The translations under genes were made by a program, and so were the position numbers. From NCBI GenBank assembly GCA_030699345.1, contig JAUYMX010000545.1, positions 1-5,867 on the forward strand: a DNA stretch of 5,867 bases. The letters run 5' to 3'. The first letter of the stretch is position 1. The number at the start of each line of letters is the position of its first letter. Source of the DNA: Methylococcaceae bacterium. GTDB lineage: Bacteria; Pseudomonadota; Gammaproteobacteria; Methylococcales; Methylomonadaceae. The notes below the pieces were generated by a model that searched no databases, was not told the origin of the DNA, and saw only the letters and a program-made list of their open reading frames with translations. Shown here piece after piece: positions 1 to 5,867 of the stretch.

Positions 1-265
1 GTTCCTGATAAGTCAAAATATGCTCCGGTACCGGATGAAAAGAATCAGCCTCACCATAACCGATGCCCTGCCCGTAAAAAAACCGTTCCATCTGCTGTTG
101 CTCAGCCTCGATTTTTTCTTCAAACAGCGAAGACATGACAATGGCCGAGGCCCCGGCATCTTCAAGTCGACGGGCGCTATCCAAATCTTTACTTAAAGGC
201 GATGACGACGGCACTAAGGGATTAGCCAGTTTCAGCCCCAAATAATTTGTTGTTAAATCAACCAT
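1..265 (-). CDS. Dihydroorotate dehydrogenase-like flavoprotein, N-terminal 88 residues (cut by the window edge)
   Basis: The start of a gene reading leftward out of the window; only 88 codons are visible. The protein opens MVDLTTNYLGLKLANPLVPS, and residues 10-27 (GLKLANPLVPSSSPLSKD) match the first strand and loop of the FMN-binding TIM barrel of class 1 dihydroorotate dehydrogenases and the related PreA proteins. ARRLEDAGASAIVMSSLFEE (31-50) fits the next helix and strand. The start is the ATG at 265-263, preceded by AGGAG with 7 bases between. It overlaps the end of nifJ by 8 bases (ATGGTTGA), so the two are very probably co-transcribed and translationally coupled. Genes like this are often found directly after single-chain PFOR genes and annotated only as 'dihydroorotate dehydrogenase-like'. 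Their substrate is not established to my knowledge, and the context points to a redox role beside PFOR rather than pyrimidine synthesis. The catalytic part lies outside the window, so its active-site residues cannot be checked. Confidence 0.85.
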   Translation of the reverse strand, partial: MVDLTTNYLGLKLANPLVPSSSPLSKDLDSARRLEDAGASAIVMSSLFEEKIEAEQQQMERFFYGQGIGYGEADSFHPVPEHILTYQE

Positions 266-3200
266 GTTGGCTCTCCTGAGCAAGATCGGTTTTTAGTTGG
301 GCCTTGGTCGCCGCCACGCTAGTGGCATCACTCCATTCCAGCGCCGCCAATTGTTGATAGTACCGGTAACGGTTTTTTACATCCTGCTGGGCCTGCTTTA
401 AGAACGCCTCCGCCTGTTCCGGATGACTTTGCCATAGCATGCTGAAACGAGTTTCACTCATCACGAAATCGCGTAAAGGAATTGAGGGTTCAGCAGAATC
501 CAGGTGCATTGGATTTTTGCCCTGCGCGATCTTGCCCGGATCAAAGCGAAACAGCGGCCAATGCCCGCTTTTTACCGCCAGATTTTGCTGACGATGGTTG
601 TTGGACAAATCCACACCATGGGCGATACACGGCGCATAAGCGATGATAATGGACGGGCCATCGTGGGCCTCGGCTTCCAAAAAGGCGCTAAGCGTTTGCG
701 TATCCTTACCGGCATAGGCGACATGAGCGACGTAAACATTGTTGTAATCCATCGCCAGCAGCGCCAAATCCTTTTTGGCGGTAGCCTTGCCGCCAGCCGA
801 GAACTTAGCCACAGCACCCAACGGCGTGGACTTAGACGTCTGTCCACCGGTGTTGGAATACACTTCAGTATCCAATACCAAGATATTGACGTTGCGACCG
901 CTGGCCAGCACATGATCCAAACCACCATAACCGATGTCGTAAGCCCAGCCGTCGCCGCCGATGATCCAAACGCTTTTCTTGCACAGGTAATCGGCAAGCG
1001 GCCGCAAGGCTTGCGCGGCCGGCTGGCTCAAAGATTCCAAGCGCTGTTTTAATTCAACGACGCGCTGGCGTTGCTCGTAGATACCGGCTTCGTCGGATTG
1101 ATCGGCTTGCAAGATTGCATCGACCAGTTCGCCACCCAAAGTCTCGCGTAACGAAACTAACAACTCGGAGGCGTGCTCGGCTTGCTTATCGATAGCAACA
1201 CGCATTCCCAAGCCAAACTCGGCGTTATCTTCGAATAAGGAATTATTCCAGGCCGGGCCGCGGCCCTCGGCGTTTTTGGTCCACGGCGTAGTGGGTAAAT
1301 TGCCGCCGTAAATCGACGAACAACCGGTGGCGTTGGCAACGATCATTCGGTCGCCGAATAATTGCGAAGCCAATTTTACATACGGTGTTTCGCCGCAACC
1401 GACGCAAGCGCCGGAAAATTCGAATAATGGCTGCAGCACCATCGCACCTTTAATGGTATTGGTTTTCAACTGGCGGCGGTCGTATTCGGGCAGCGATAAA
1501 AAATAATCCCAGTTTTGGCTTTCCGGCTCCCGCAGCGGCGCTTGCGGCTTCATATTCAGAGCCTTGCGACTGGCGTTGGACTTGTCACGAATCGGGCAAA
1601 TATCCACACACAAACCGCAACCGGTACAATCCTCAGGCGCCACTTGATAACTGATCGACAAGCCGACCGGGAAATCCTTGCCCAGCATCGCCGCATGTTT
1701 AAAGGTTGCCGGTGCATCGCTTAAGGTATCGCTTGCCACGATTTTGCTGCGGATCGCTGCATGCGGACATACCATCGGGCATTTGCCGCACTGGGTACAC
1801 AAATCGGTTTCCCAAACCGGAATTTCCAACGCCAGATTACGTTTCTCGTAAGCTGCGCTGCCGGTCGGATAGGTACCGTCGACAGGCAGCGCACTGACCG
1901 GCAGTAAATCGCCGCGGCCGGCAATGATTTCACCGGTGACGCGCTTGATAAAGTCCGGCGCGCTGTCTGCAATATGCGAAACGATGTCGAAGCGGCTGGC
2001 AGCCTGATTAGGCAGCGGCACTTGCTGTAAGCCGGCCAAGGTTTCGTCGATAGCCTTAAAGTTTAAATCAACAATGCGCTGGCCTTTCTTGCCGTAGGTT
2101 TTTTGCACTGCGTGTTTGATCGCGGCTATCGCTTGATCTTGCGGTAACACGCCGGAAATCGCAAAAAAACAAGTCTGCATGATAGTGTTTATGCGTTTGC
2201 CCATGCCGCTTTTTTCGGCGACCGCATTGCCGTCGATCAAATAAAAGCGAATCTTTTTCGCCAGTATTTGCTCTTGCATTTTATGTGGCAAGGTATCCCA
2301 AACCTGATCGACCGGCACCGGGCTATTCAACAAAAACACCGCATTGTCTGCGGCATTGACCAGCATATCGTAGCGTTCCAGGAATACTGTTTGATGGCAG
2401 CCGATGAATTTAGCGTCATTTTCGGCGATCAAATAAGTGGCTCGGATCGGTTTGGGACCGAAGCGCAGATGCGAGACGGTGATAGCCCCGGACTTTTTCG
2501 AGTCGTAGACAAAATAGCCCTGCGCATACCAATCGGTTTCTTCGCCGATGATCTTAATGGTGTTTTTATTAGCGCCGACCGTACCGTCACTGCCCAAGCC
2601 GTAAAACATCGCTTGGAAGGTTTGGTCGTGGGCGTCGGTGCGATACTCGGCATCCCAGTCCAGGCTGGTGTGACTGACGTCGTCGTATATACCAATCGTA
2701 AATTGATTTTTAGGCTGCTCGCGTTTTAACTCGTCGTAAACCGCCTTGATCATGCCGGGGGTAAATTCTTTGGATGACAAGCCGTAACGGCCGCCGACCA
2801 CTTTCGGCAAACCGGCAAACTTGCCGCCGTTGCTAAAATTTTGCGCCAAAGCCGTCAACACGTCTTTATACAAAGGCTCACCGTCGGCACCCGGCTCTTT
2901 GGTGCGATCCAATACGGCGATTTTTCGGCAACTGGCAGGCAACGCGGCTATCAATCGTTCCGGCGCAAACGGCCGAAATAGTCGTACTTTCAGTAAACCG
3001 ACCGCTTCGCCCTGCCGATTCAGGTAGTCTAACGTCTCTTCCACCGCTTCTGCGCCGGAACCCATCAACACAATCACCCGCTCGGCTTGCGGCGAACCGA
3101 CGTACTCAAACAGCCGATATTGCCGACCAGTCAAAGAAGCAAATCTATCCATGGCTTGCTGGGCGATTTCGGGCAGCGCGGCGTAATAAGGATTGACTGA

Positions 3201-3893
3201 CTCCCTGCCCTGAAAATACACATCCGGGTTTTGCGCGGTGCCGCGCAGTACCGGATGGTCTGGTGTCAAGGCTCGGCCGCGATGCTCGCTCACCCAAACA
3301 TCATCAATCATGGCGCGAATCACCGAATCGTCGAGACTAACGATTTTCGCCACTTCATGCGAGGTGCGGAAACCGTCGAAAAAGTGCATAAACGGAATCC
3401 GGCTTTGCAACGCTACCGCATGGGCGATCAGCGCGAAGTCCTGCACTTCCTGCGGCGAGTTGGCACACAGCATCGCAAAGCCGGTCATCCGCGCTGCCAT
3501 CACGTCACTGTGATCACCAAAAATCGACAAGCCCTGACAAGCCAACGAGCGGGCCGCGATATGAAACACGGTCGGACTAAGTTCACCGGCGATTTTGTAC
3601 ATATTCGGCAGCATCAACAACAAACCTTGCGAGGCGGTAAAGGTCGTTGCCAAGGTTCCGGCCTGCAACGCGCCGTGAATCGCACCCGCGGCGCCGGCCT
3701 CGCTCTGCATCTCGACAACTTTAGGTACCGTTCCCCACACGTTTACTTGACCGCGCGATGACCACTCATCGGCCCATTCGCCCATCGCCGACGATGGCGT
3801 AATCGGGTAAATGGCGATAACTTCGTTCAATTTATGGGCAATACCGGCAGCGGCCTGGTTGCCGTCAATAGTGATAGTTTGCTTAGCTTGCAT
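258..3893 (-). CDS. nifJ: Pyruvate:ferredoxin (flavodoxin) oxidoreductase, single-chain NifJ type
   Basis: Cytoplasmic homodimeric enzyme of 1211 residues catalysing pyruvate + CoA + oxidised ferredoxin or flavodoxin = acetyl-CoA + CO2 + reduced carrier. All domains of the fused family are present. The N-terminal pyrimidine-binding domain (about 1-250) has YPITPSS (29-35), T32, E65 and R115, matching active-site Thr31, Glu64 and Arg114 of the Desulfovibrio africanus enzyme as I recall its numbering. Domain II is about 260-390 and the gamma-like domain about 400-630 (GMGKRINTIMQT, 563-574). A two-cluster ferredoxin domain has C699, C702, C705, C709 and C756, C759, C762, C766. The C-terminal TPP domain has proximal-cluster cysteines C830, C833, C858 and C1089 and the TPP-Mg motif G980-D981-G982 to N1014. 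No key residue is missing. The ATG at 3893 puts the conserved TITIDGN near residue 6, as expected, with AAGG 9 bases upstream. The tail is shorter than in D. africanus. It is first in an operon with the DHOD-like gene. The nif name reflects the family; no nif gene is visible, so a role in nitrogen fixation is unproven. Confidence 0.98.
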   Translation of the reverse strand: MQAKQTITIDGNQAAAGIAHKLNEVIAIYPITPSSAMGEWADEWSSRGQVNVWGTVPKVVEMQSEAGAAGAIHGALQAGTLATTFTASQGLLLMLPNMYKIAGELSPTVFHIAARSLACQGLSIFGDHSDVMAARMTGFAMLCANSPQEVQDFALIAHAVALQSRIPFMHFFDGFRTSHEVAKIVSLDDSVIRAMIDDVWVSEHRGRALTPDHPVLRGTAQNPDVYFQGRESVNPYYAALPEIAQQAMDRFASLTGRQYRLFEYVGSPQAERVIVLMGSGAEAVEETLDYLNRQGEAVGLLKVRLFRPFAPERLIAALPASCRKIAVLDRTKEPGADGEPLYKDVLTALAQNFSNGGKFAGLPKVVGGRYGLSSKEFTPGMIKAVYDELKREQPKNQFTIGIYDDVSHTSLDWDAEYRTDAHDQTFQAMFYGLGSDGTVGANKNTIKIIGEETDWYAQGYFVYDSKKSGAITVSHLRFGPKPIRATYLIAENDAKFIGCHQTVFLERYDMLVNAADNAVFLLNSPVPVDQVWDTLPHKMQEQILAKKIRFYLIDGNAVAEKSGMGKRINTIMQTCFFAISGVLPQDQAIAAIKHAVQKTYGKKGQRIVDLNFKAIDETLAGLQQVPLPNQAASRFDIVSHIADSAPDFIKRVTGEIIAGRGDLLPVSALPVDGTYPTGSAAYEKRNLALEIPVWETDLCTQCGKCPMVCPHAAIRSKIVASDTLSDAPATFKHAAMLGKDFPVGLSISYQVAPEDCTGCGLCVDICPIRDKSNASRKALNMKPQAPLREPESQNWDYFLSLPEYDRRQLKTNTIKGAMVLQPLFEFSGACVGCGETPYVKLASQLFGDRMIVANATGCSSIYGGNLPTTPWTKNAEGRGPAWNNSLFEDNAEFGLGMRVAIDKQAEHASELLVSLRETLGGELVDAILQADQSDEAGIYEQRQRVVELKQRLESLSQPAAQALRPLADYLCKKSVWIIGGDGWAYDIGYGGLDHVLASGRNVNILVLDTEVYSNTGGQTSKSTPLGAVAKFSAGGKATAKKDLALLAMDYNNVYVAHVAYAGKDTQTLSAFLEAEAHDGPSIIIAYAPCIAHGVDLSNNHRQQNLAVKSGHWPLFRFDPGKIAQGKNPMHLDSAEPSIPLRDFVMSETRFSMLWQSHPEQAEAFLKQAQQDVKNRYRYYQQLAALEWSDATSVAATKAQLKTDLAQESQHG
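273..277 (-). promoter_or_regulatory. Ribosome binding site of the DHOD-like gene, inside the end of nifJ
   Basis: AGGAG on the minus strand, 7 bases before the ATG at 265. It lies inside the last codons of nifJ, so ribosomes finishing nifJ pass over it. It supports the chosen start and suggests translational coupling. Confidence 0.75.
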
Positions 3894-3902
3894 GGGGAAC
3901 GA

Positions 3903-3906
3903 CCTT
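3903..3906 (-). promoter_or_regulatory. Ribosome binding site of nifJ
   Basis: AAGG on the minus strand (within CTTAAGG), with 9 bases to the ATG at 3893. It is a modest but adequately spaced Shine-Dalgarno sequence and supports this start. Confidence 0.55.
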
Positions 3907-3986
3907 AAGAAAAAACGGATTCAGTACTTAAAGTGTAGTCAGTCATTTTTTATGATTACAAATCAGTTTGAATTTACGGTGATTTG

Positions 3987-4015
3987 ATTTAATGCCCGCA
4001 CATTAAAAAAGTCAA
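3987..4015 (-). promoter_or_regulatory. Predicted sigma-70-type promoter of nifJ
   Basis: On the minus strand, TTGACT (4015-4010, 5 of 6 to the -35 consensus) and TTAAAT (3992-3987, 4 of 6 to the -10 consensus) are separated by exactly 17 bases. Transcription would start near 3980, leaving a leader of about 85-90 bases before the ATG. One perfect inverted repeat covers the -10 and spacer, and another sits 4 bases upstream of the -35. Found by eye against the Escherichia coli consensus in an AT-rich region, where chance matches are common. Confidence 0.5.
3988..4007. repeat. Perfect 7-base inverted repeat over the predicted nifJ promoter (possible operator)
   Basis: TTTAATG, then six bases CCCGCA, then CATTAAA: a perfect dyad spanning 20 bases. 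It overlaps the predicted -10 box and the spacer of the nifJ promoter, which is where a repressor would block polymerase. The regulator is not recognised. It could also be chance symmetry in AT-rich DNA. Confidence 0.4.
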
Positions 4016-4019
4016 CCTG

Positions 4020-4036
4020 CTTGGTTGTTCACCAAG
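4020..4036. repeat. Perfect 6-base inverted repeat upstream of the predicted nifJ -35 (possible regulator site)
   Basis: CTTGGT, then five bases TGTTC, then ACCAAG: a 17-base dyad ending 4 bases upstream of the predicted nifJ -35 box. Measured the other way, it is about 135 bases before the copA-like start codon. The position suits an activator of nifJ or a site shared by both genes. A short hairpin is possible, but no T-run follows, so it is not a terminator. Confidence 0.4.
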
Positions 4037-4088
4037 ACAATTGATTATTACTGGTCGCGGTAAAGTTAACCCTCTTAAATCAAAAAAC

Positions 4089-4117
4089 TTGGATATTTGC
4101 AGAATGCTTTTGATATT
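4089..4117 (+). promoter_or_regulatory. Weak promoter candidate for the copA-like gene
   Basis: TTGGAT (4089-4094) and GATATT (4112-4117) with 17 bases between, matching the -35 and -10 consensus at 3 of 6 and 4 of 6. Transcription would start near 4124, giving a leader of about 47 bases. The match is poor, which would suit an activated (for example copper-responsive) promoter, but the true promoter may lie elsewhere in 4020-4150. No clear CueR-type or CopR/CusR-type box was recognised. Confidence 0.25.
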
Positions 4118-4161
4118 CTCTGAACACAGCAGTCAATTTAAAATGGTAACCCCCAGTTTTT

Positions 4162-4166
4162 AGGAG
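4162..4166 (+). promoter_or_regulatory. Ribosome binding site of the copA-like gene
   Basis: AGGAG, 4 bases before the ATG at 4171. An in-frame TAA stop lies immediately before this ATG (4168-4170), so the coding region cannot begin further upstream. This fixes the start and matters for reading the signal peptide. Confidence 0.75.
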
Positions 4167-4170
4167 ATAA

Positions 4171-5844
4171 ATGACCAATCATCGGCAATGGCGTATTGCG
4201 TGTTTTGTAATCGTTGGCTTTAGTTTATTTCTTAGCCGACAACCGGTTCTTGCGGCCACTTATCAGCTGGCGGTGTCTGAAAAATCCATCAACCTGATTG
4301 GTGAAGAACAACATGCCATCGTCGGTAATGACGGCTTGCCCGCACCCACCTTGCATTGGCAGGAAGGTGAACTGGTCACATTAAATGTCACCAATCACTT
4401 AAAAGTGCCTACCTCAATTCACTGGCACGGCATTGTGCTGCCTTATCAAATGGATGGCGTGCCCGGCATCAGTTTTGACGGTATTGAACCCGGTCAAACC
4501 TTTACCTATCAATTTCCAGTCAAACAAAGCGGTACTTACTGGTATCACGGCCATTCCGGCATGCAGGAGCAAGAAGGCTTGTTCGGCGCGCTGGTAATAG
4601 CTCCCAAACATGAGCAGCAACCGGTCGACCGCGATTATGTGGTGATGTTGTCCGACTGGCCGGAAGCCGATCCACATCGCACCCTGGCCCGTTTAAAAAA
4701 GCAGAGTGATTATTACAACTTCCAGAAACGCACCGTCGGCGATTTCTTTACCGATATTCAAAATCTCGGCTTTTGGAAAACCGTCGCAGACCGCTTGGCC
4801 TGGGGTGAAATGCGCATGGAGCCGACCGATCTGGCCGATGTCACCGGCGCAACGTATCATTTTCTGATCAACGGCCAAACGCCGAAAATGCATAAAACCT
4901 ACTTATTTAAGCCAGGTGAAAAACTGCGTTTACGTTTTATCAATGCCTCGGCGATGAGTTATTTCGATATTCGTATCCCCGGCTTAAAAATGCAGGTAAT
5001 CGCCGCCGACGGTCAGCAAGTGGCGCCAGTCGATGTCGATGAATTTCGGATTGCAGTGGCTGAAACCTATGACGTGTTAGTCGAGCCGCAAACCGAACAG
5101 GCTTACAGCATTTTTGCCGAAGCCATAGATCGCAGTGGTTTTGCCCACGCTTCACTGACGCCACGCAGTGATTTGCAGGCAGTGCCCCCGCCAATGAGCC
5201 CCCGGACTTTATTAACGATGGCAGACATGGGCGGTCATGCTGAACATCAGCAACATGGTCAGCTCGCCGCTACCGACGCTTCAGAGCAGCATGTCGGACA
5301 TAATAGTCCAGCCGCTGAACCGGACACCAGTCACGCAGGGCATACACCTTCGGAAAATGATCCTCATGCCGGACATCAAATGCCGATGCACCAGATGATA
5401 GCGTCTTCCCCCGTGCTAAGTTATCAAGCTCTAAAATCAGTCAAACCGGAGCATCATTTAATGGGGCAGCCGGATCATGAAATCACCTTACGACTCACCG
5501 GCAATATGAACCGCTATATCTGGTCGTTCGACGATGTTAAATATTCCGATGCTGAGCCGATTAGGGTCAAATTCGGCGAGCGTATTCGCTTTCATTACGT
5601 CAACGAAACCATGATGAATCATCCGATTCATATCCACGGCCTGTGGCAGTACCTGGATAACGGCTACGACATGTACAACCCGAAAAAGCACGTCATCAGC
5701 GTTAAACCCGGCCAAACAGCCACCGTCGATGTGCTTGCAGATGCCGAGGGCGAATGGGCGTTTCATTGTCATTTGCTGTACCACATGGATACCGGCATGT
5801 TCCGCAAGTTGATTGTGGAAAAAGCAGAGCATCATCATGACTAG
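4171..5844 (+). CDS. copA: Periplasmic multicopper oxidase, CopA/PcoA copper-resistance type
   Basis: A 557-residue three-cupredoxin-domain oxidase, probably oxidising Cu(I) to the less toxic Cu(II) in the periplasm. All four copper-binding motifs are present: HWHG (84-87), YHGHSG (125-130), HPIHIHG (484-490) and HCHLLYHMDTGM (532-543). C533 is the type 1 copper cysteine, H484 and H538 its histidines, M543 the axial ligand, and the other motif histidines bind the trinuclear centre. RMEPTDLADVTG (215-226), NGYDMYNPKKHV (497-508) and the end FHCHLLYHMDTGMFRKLIVE are typical of CopA rather than laccase, CueO or nitrite reductase. Between domains 2 and 3 (about 350-409) is a His- and Met-rich linker with HAGH-like repeats and MPMHQM, probably extra copper-binding sites. 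The N-terminus has a hydrophobic stretch (about 9-22) and a likely cleavage after VLA (26-28), but no twin arginine, although CopA proteins usually use Tat. It is followed, with an 8-base overlap, by a probable copB. Substrate and exact role are inferred from the family. Confidence 0.93.
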   Translation: MTNHRQWRIACFVIVGFSLFLSRQPVLAATYQLAVSEKSINLIGEEQHAIVGNDGLPAPTLHWQEGELVTLNVTNHLKVPTSIHWHGIVLPYQMDGVPGISFDGIEPGQTFTYQFPVKQSGTYWYHGHSGMQEQEGLFGALVIAPKHEQQPVDRDYVVMLSDWPEADPHRTLARLKKQSDYYNFQKRTVGDFFTDIQNLGFWKTVADRLAWGEMRMEPTDLADVTGATYHFLINGQTPKMHKTYLFKPGEKLRLRFINASAMSYFDIRIPGLKMQVIAADGQQVAPVDVDEFRIAVAETYDVLVEPQTEQAYSIFAEAIDRSGFAHASLTPRSDLQAVPPPMSPRTLLTMADMGGHAEHQQHGQLAATDASEQHVGHNSPAAEPDTSHAGHTPSENDPHAGHQMPMHQMIASSPVLSYQALKSVKPEHHLMGQPDHEITLRLTGNMNRYIWSFDDVKYSDAEPIRVKFGERIRFHYVNETMMNHPIHIHGLWQYLDNGYDMYNPKKHVISVKPGQTATVDVLADAEGEWAFHCHLLYHMDTGMFRKLIVEKAEHHHD

Positions 5845-5867
5845 CCGCTTGATATTACTGCTGTTGG
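5837..5867 (+). CDS. Start of the next gene in the copper operon, possibly outer-membrane CopB (first 10 codons only)
   Basis: The ATG at 5837 opens a frame reading MTSRLILLLL and running off the right edge. A basic residue followed by a leucine-rich run looks like the start of a signal peptide. It overlaps the end of the copA-like gene by 8 bases (ATGACTAG), a common form of operon coupling. No strong Shine-Dalgarno sequence precedes it; AGAG lies about 8 bases upstream. In proteobacterial copper operons the gene directly after copA is usually copB, an outer-membrane copper protein, so this is a positional guess. The ten residues cannot identify the family. Confidence 0.5.
   Translation, partial: MTSRLILLLL

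Noticed and set aside
504..1052. Open frame of 182 codons on the plus strand, opposite nifJ
   Set aside because: It lies wholly inside the highly conserved TPP domain of nifJ, shows no recognisable domain and has no convincing ribosome site. It is a by-product of nifJ codon use.
3231..3761. Open frames of 176 and 91 codons on the plus strand, opposite the start of nifJ
   Set aside because: Two overlapping frames antisense to the conserved N-terminal domain of nifJ, with Arg/His-rich low-complexity translations and no family features. They are shadows.
3931..3956. Half-site resembling a CusR/CopR copper box (AAAATGAC on the minus strand)
   Set aside because: The second half of the palindrome is absent, and the site lies over 200 bases from the copper gene, inside the predicted nifJ leader.
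3961..4050. FNR/ANR-like site (TTGAT-N4-ATCAA), sought because PFOR is often controlled by oxygen
   Set aside because: Only isolated TTGAT half-sites occur; none has the second half at the right spacing.
4081..4125. Possible sigma-54 promoter (GG and GC elements in CTTGGATATTTGCAG)
   Set aside because: The GG and GC are 6 bases apart instead of the required 10, and no other GG-N10-GC match of the right form was seen in the intergenic region, so there is no sign of NifA/sigma-54 control.
5488..5838. Open frame of 116 codons on the minus strand, opposite the 3' end of the copA-like gene
   Set aside because: It is antisense to the conserved copper motifs, and its apparent composition comes from reading His and Met codons backwards. 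No promoter or ribosome site supports it.
4171..5844. Copper nitrite reductase or laccase/CueO as the identity of the oxidase
   Set aside because: Nitrite reductase has two cupredoxin domains and different ligand motifs. The RMEPTDLADVTG stretch, the His/Met linker position and the HCHLLYHMDTGM end fit CopA/PcoA better than CueO or laccase.

Overview
The window holds two divergent gene sets separated by a 277-base AT-rich intergenic region. The left three quarters, read leftward, carry a complete pyruvate:ferredoxin (flavodoxin) oxidoreductase of the single-chain NifJ type (258-3893). It is followed by the start of a dihydroorotate dehydrogenase-like flavoprotein that overlaps it by 8 bases and runs off the left edge. 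The right quarter, read rightward, carries a complete periplasmic CopA/PcoA-type multicopper oxidase (4171-5844). It is followed by the first 10 codons of another gene, again with an 8-base overlap, which by position and a hydrophobic start is probably the outer-membrane partner CopB.

The organism is most likely a Gram-negative proteobacterium: a periplasmic CopA-type oxidase apparently followed by copB is typical of that group. The single-chain PFOR coupled to a DHOD-like protein is familiar from cyanobacteria and from some gammaproteobacteria, including methanotrophs. A gammaproteobacterial methanotroph such as a Methylomonas relative would fit, but this is a guess from gene content and moderate GC, and nothing in the window proves it.

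Layout: 1-265 DHOD-like gene (minus, partial); 258-3893 nifJ (minus); 3894-4170 shared upstream region; 4171-5844 copA-like gene (plus); 5837-5867 start of the next gene (plus, partial). The intergenic region has a good sigma-70-like promoter for nifJ with two short perfect inverted repeats, one lying on the promoter and one just upstream of it. It also has a weak promoter candidate for the copper gene. Both genes have recognisable Shine-Dalgarno sequences.

The two sets do not form one pathway. PFOR converts pyruvate to acetyl-CoA and CO2 while reducing ferredoxin or flavodoxin, for low-oxygen metabolism or for supplying nitrogenase. The CopA-like enzyme handles copper in the periplasm, probably by oxidising Cu(I). 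They share only a divergent promoter region. No mobile element, RNA gene, CRISPR array or clearly unprecedented system was seen. The points most worth a second look are the coupled DHOD-like gene, the missing PFOR C-terminal extension, the lack of a Tat signal on the CopA-like protein, and the two operator-like palindromes.
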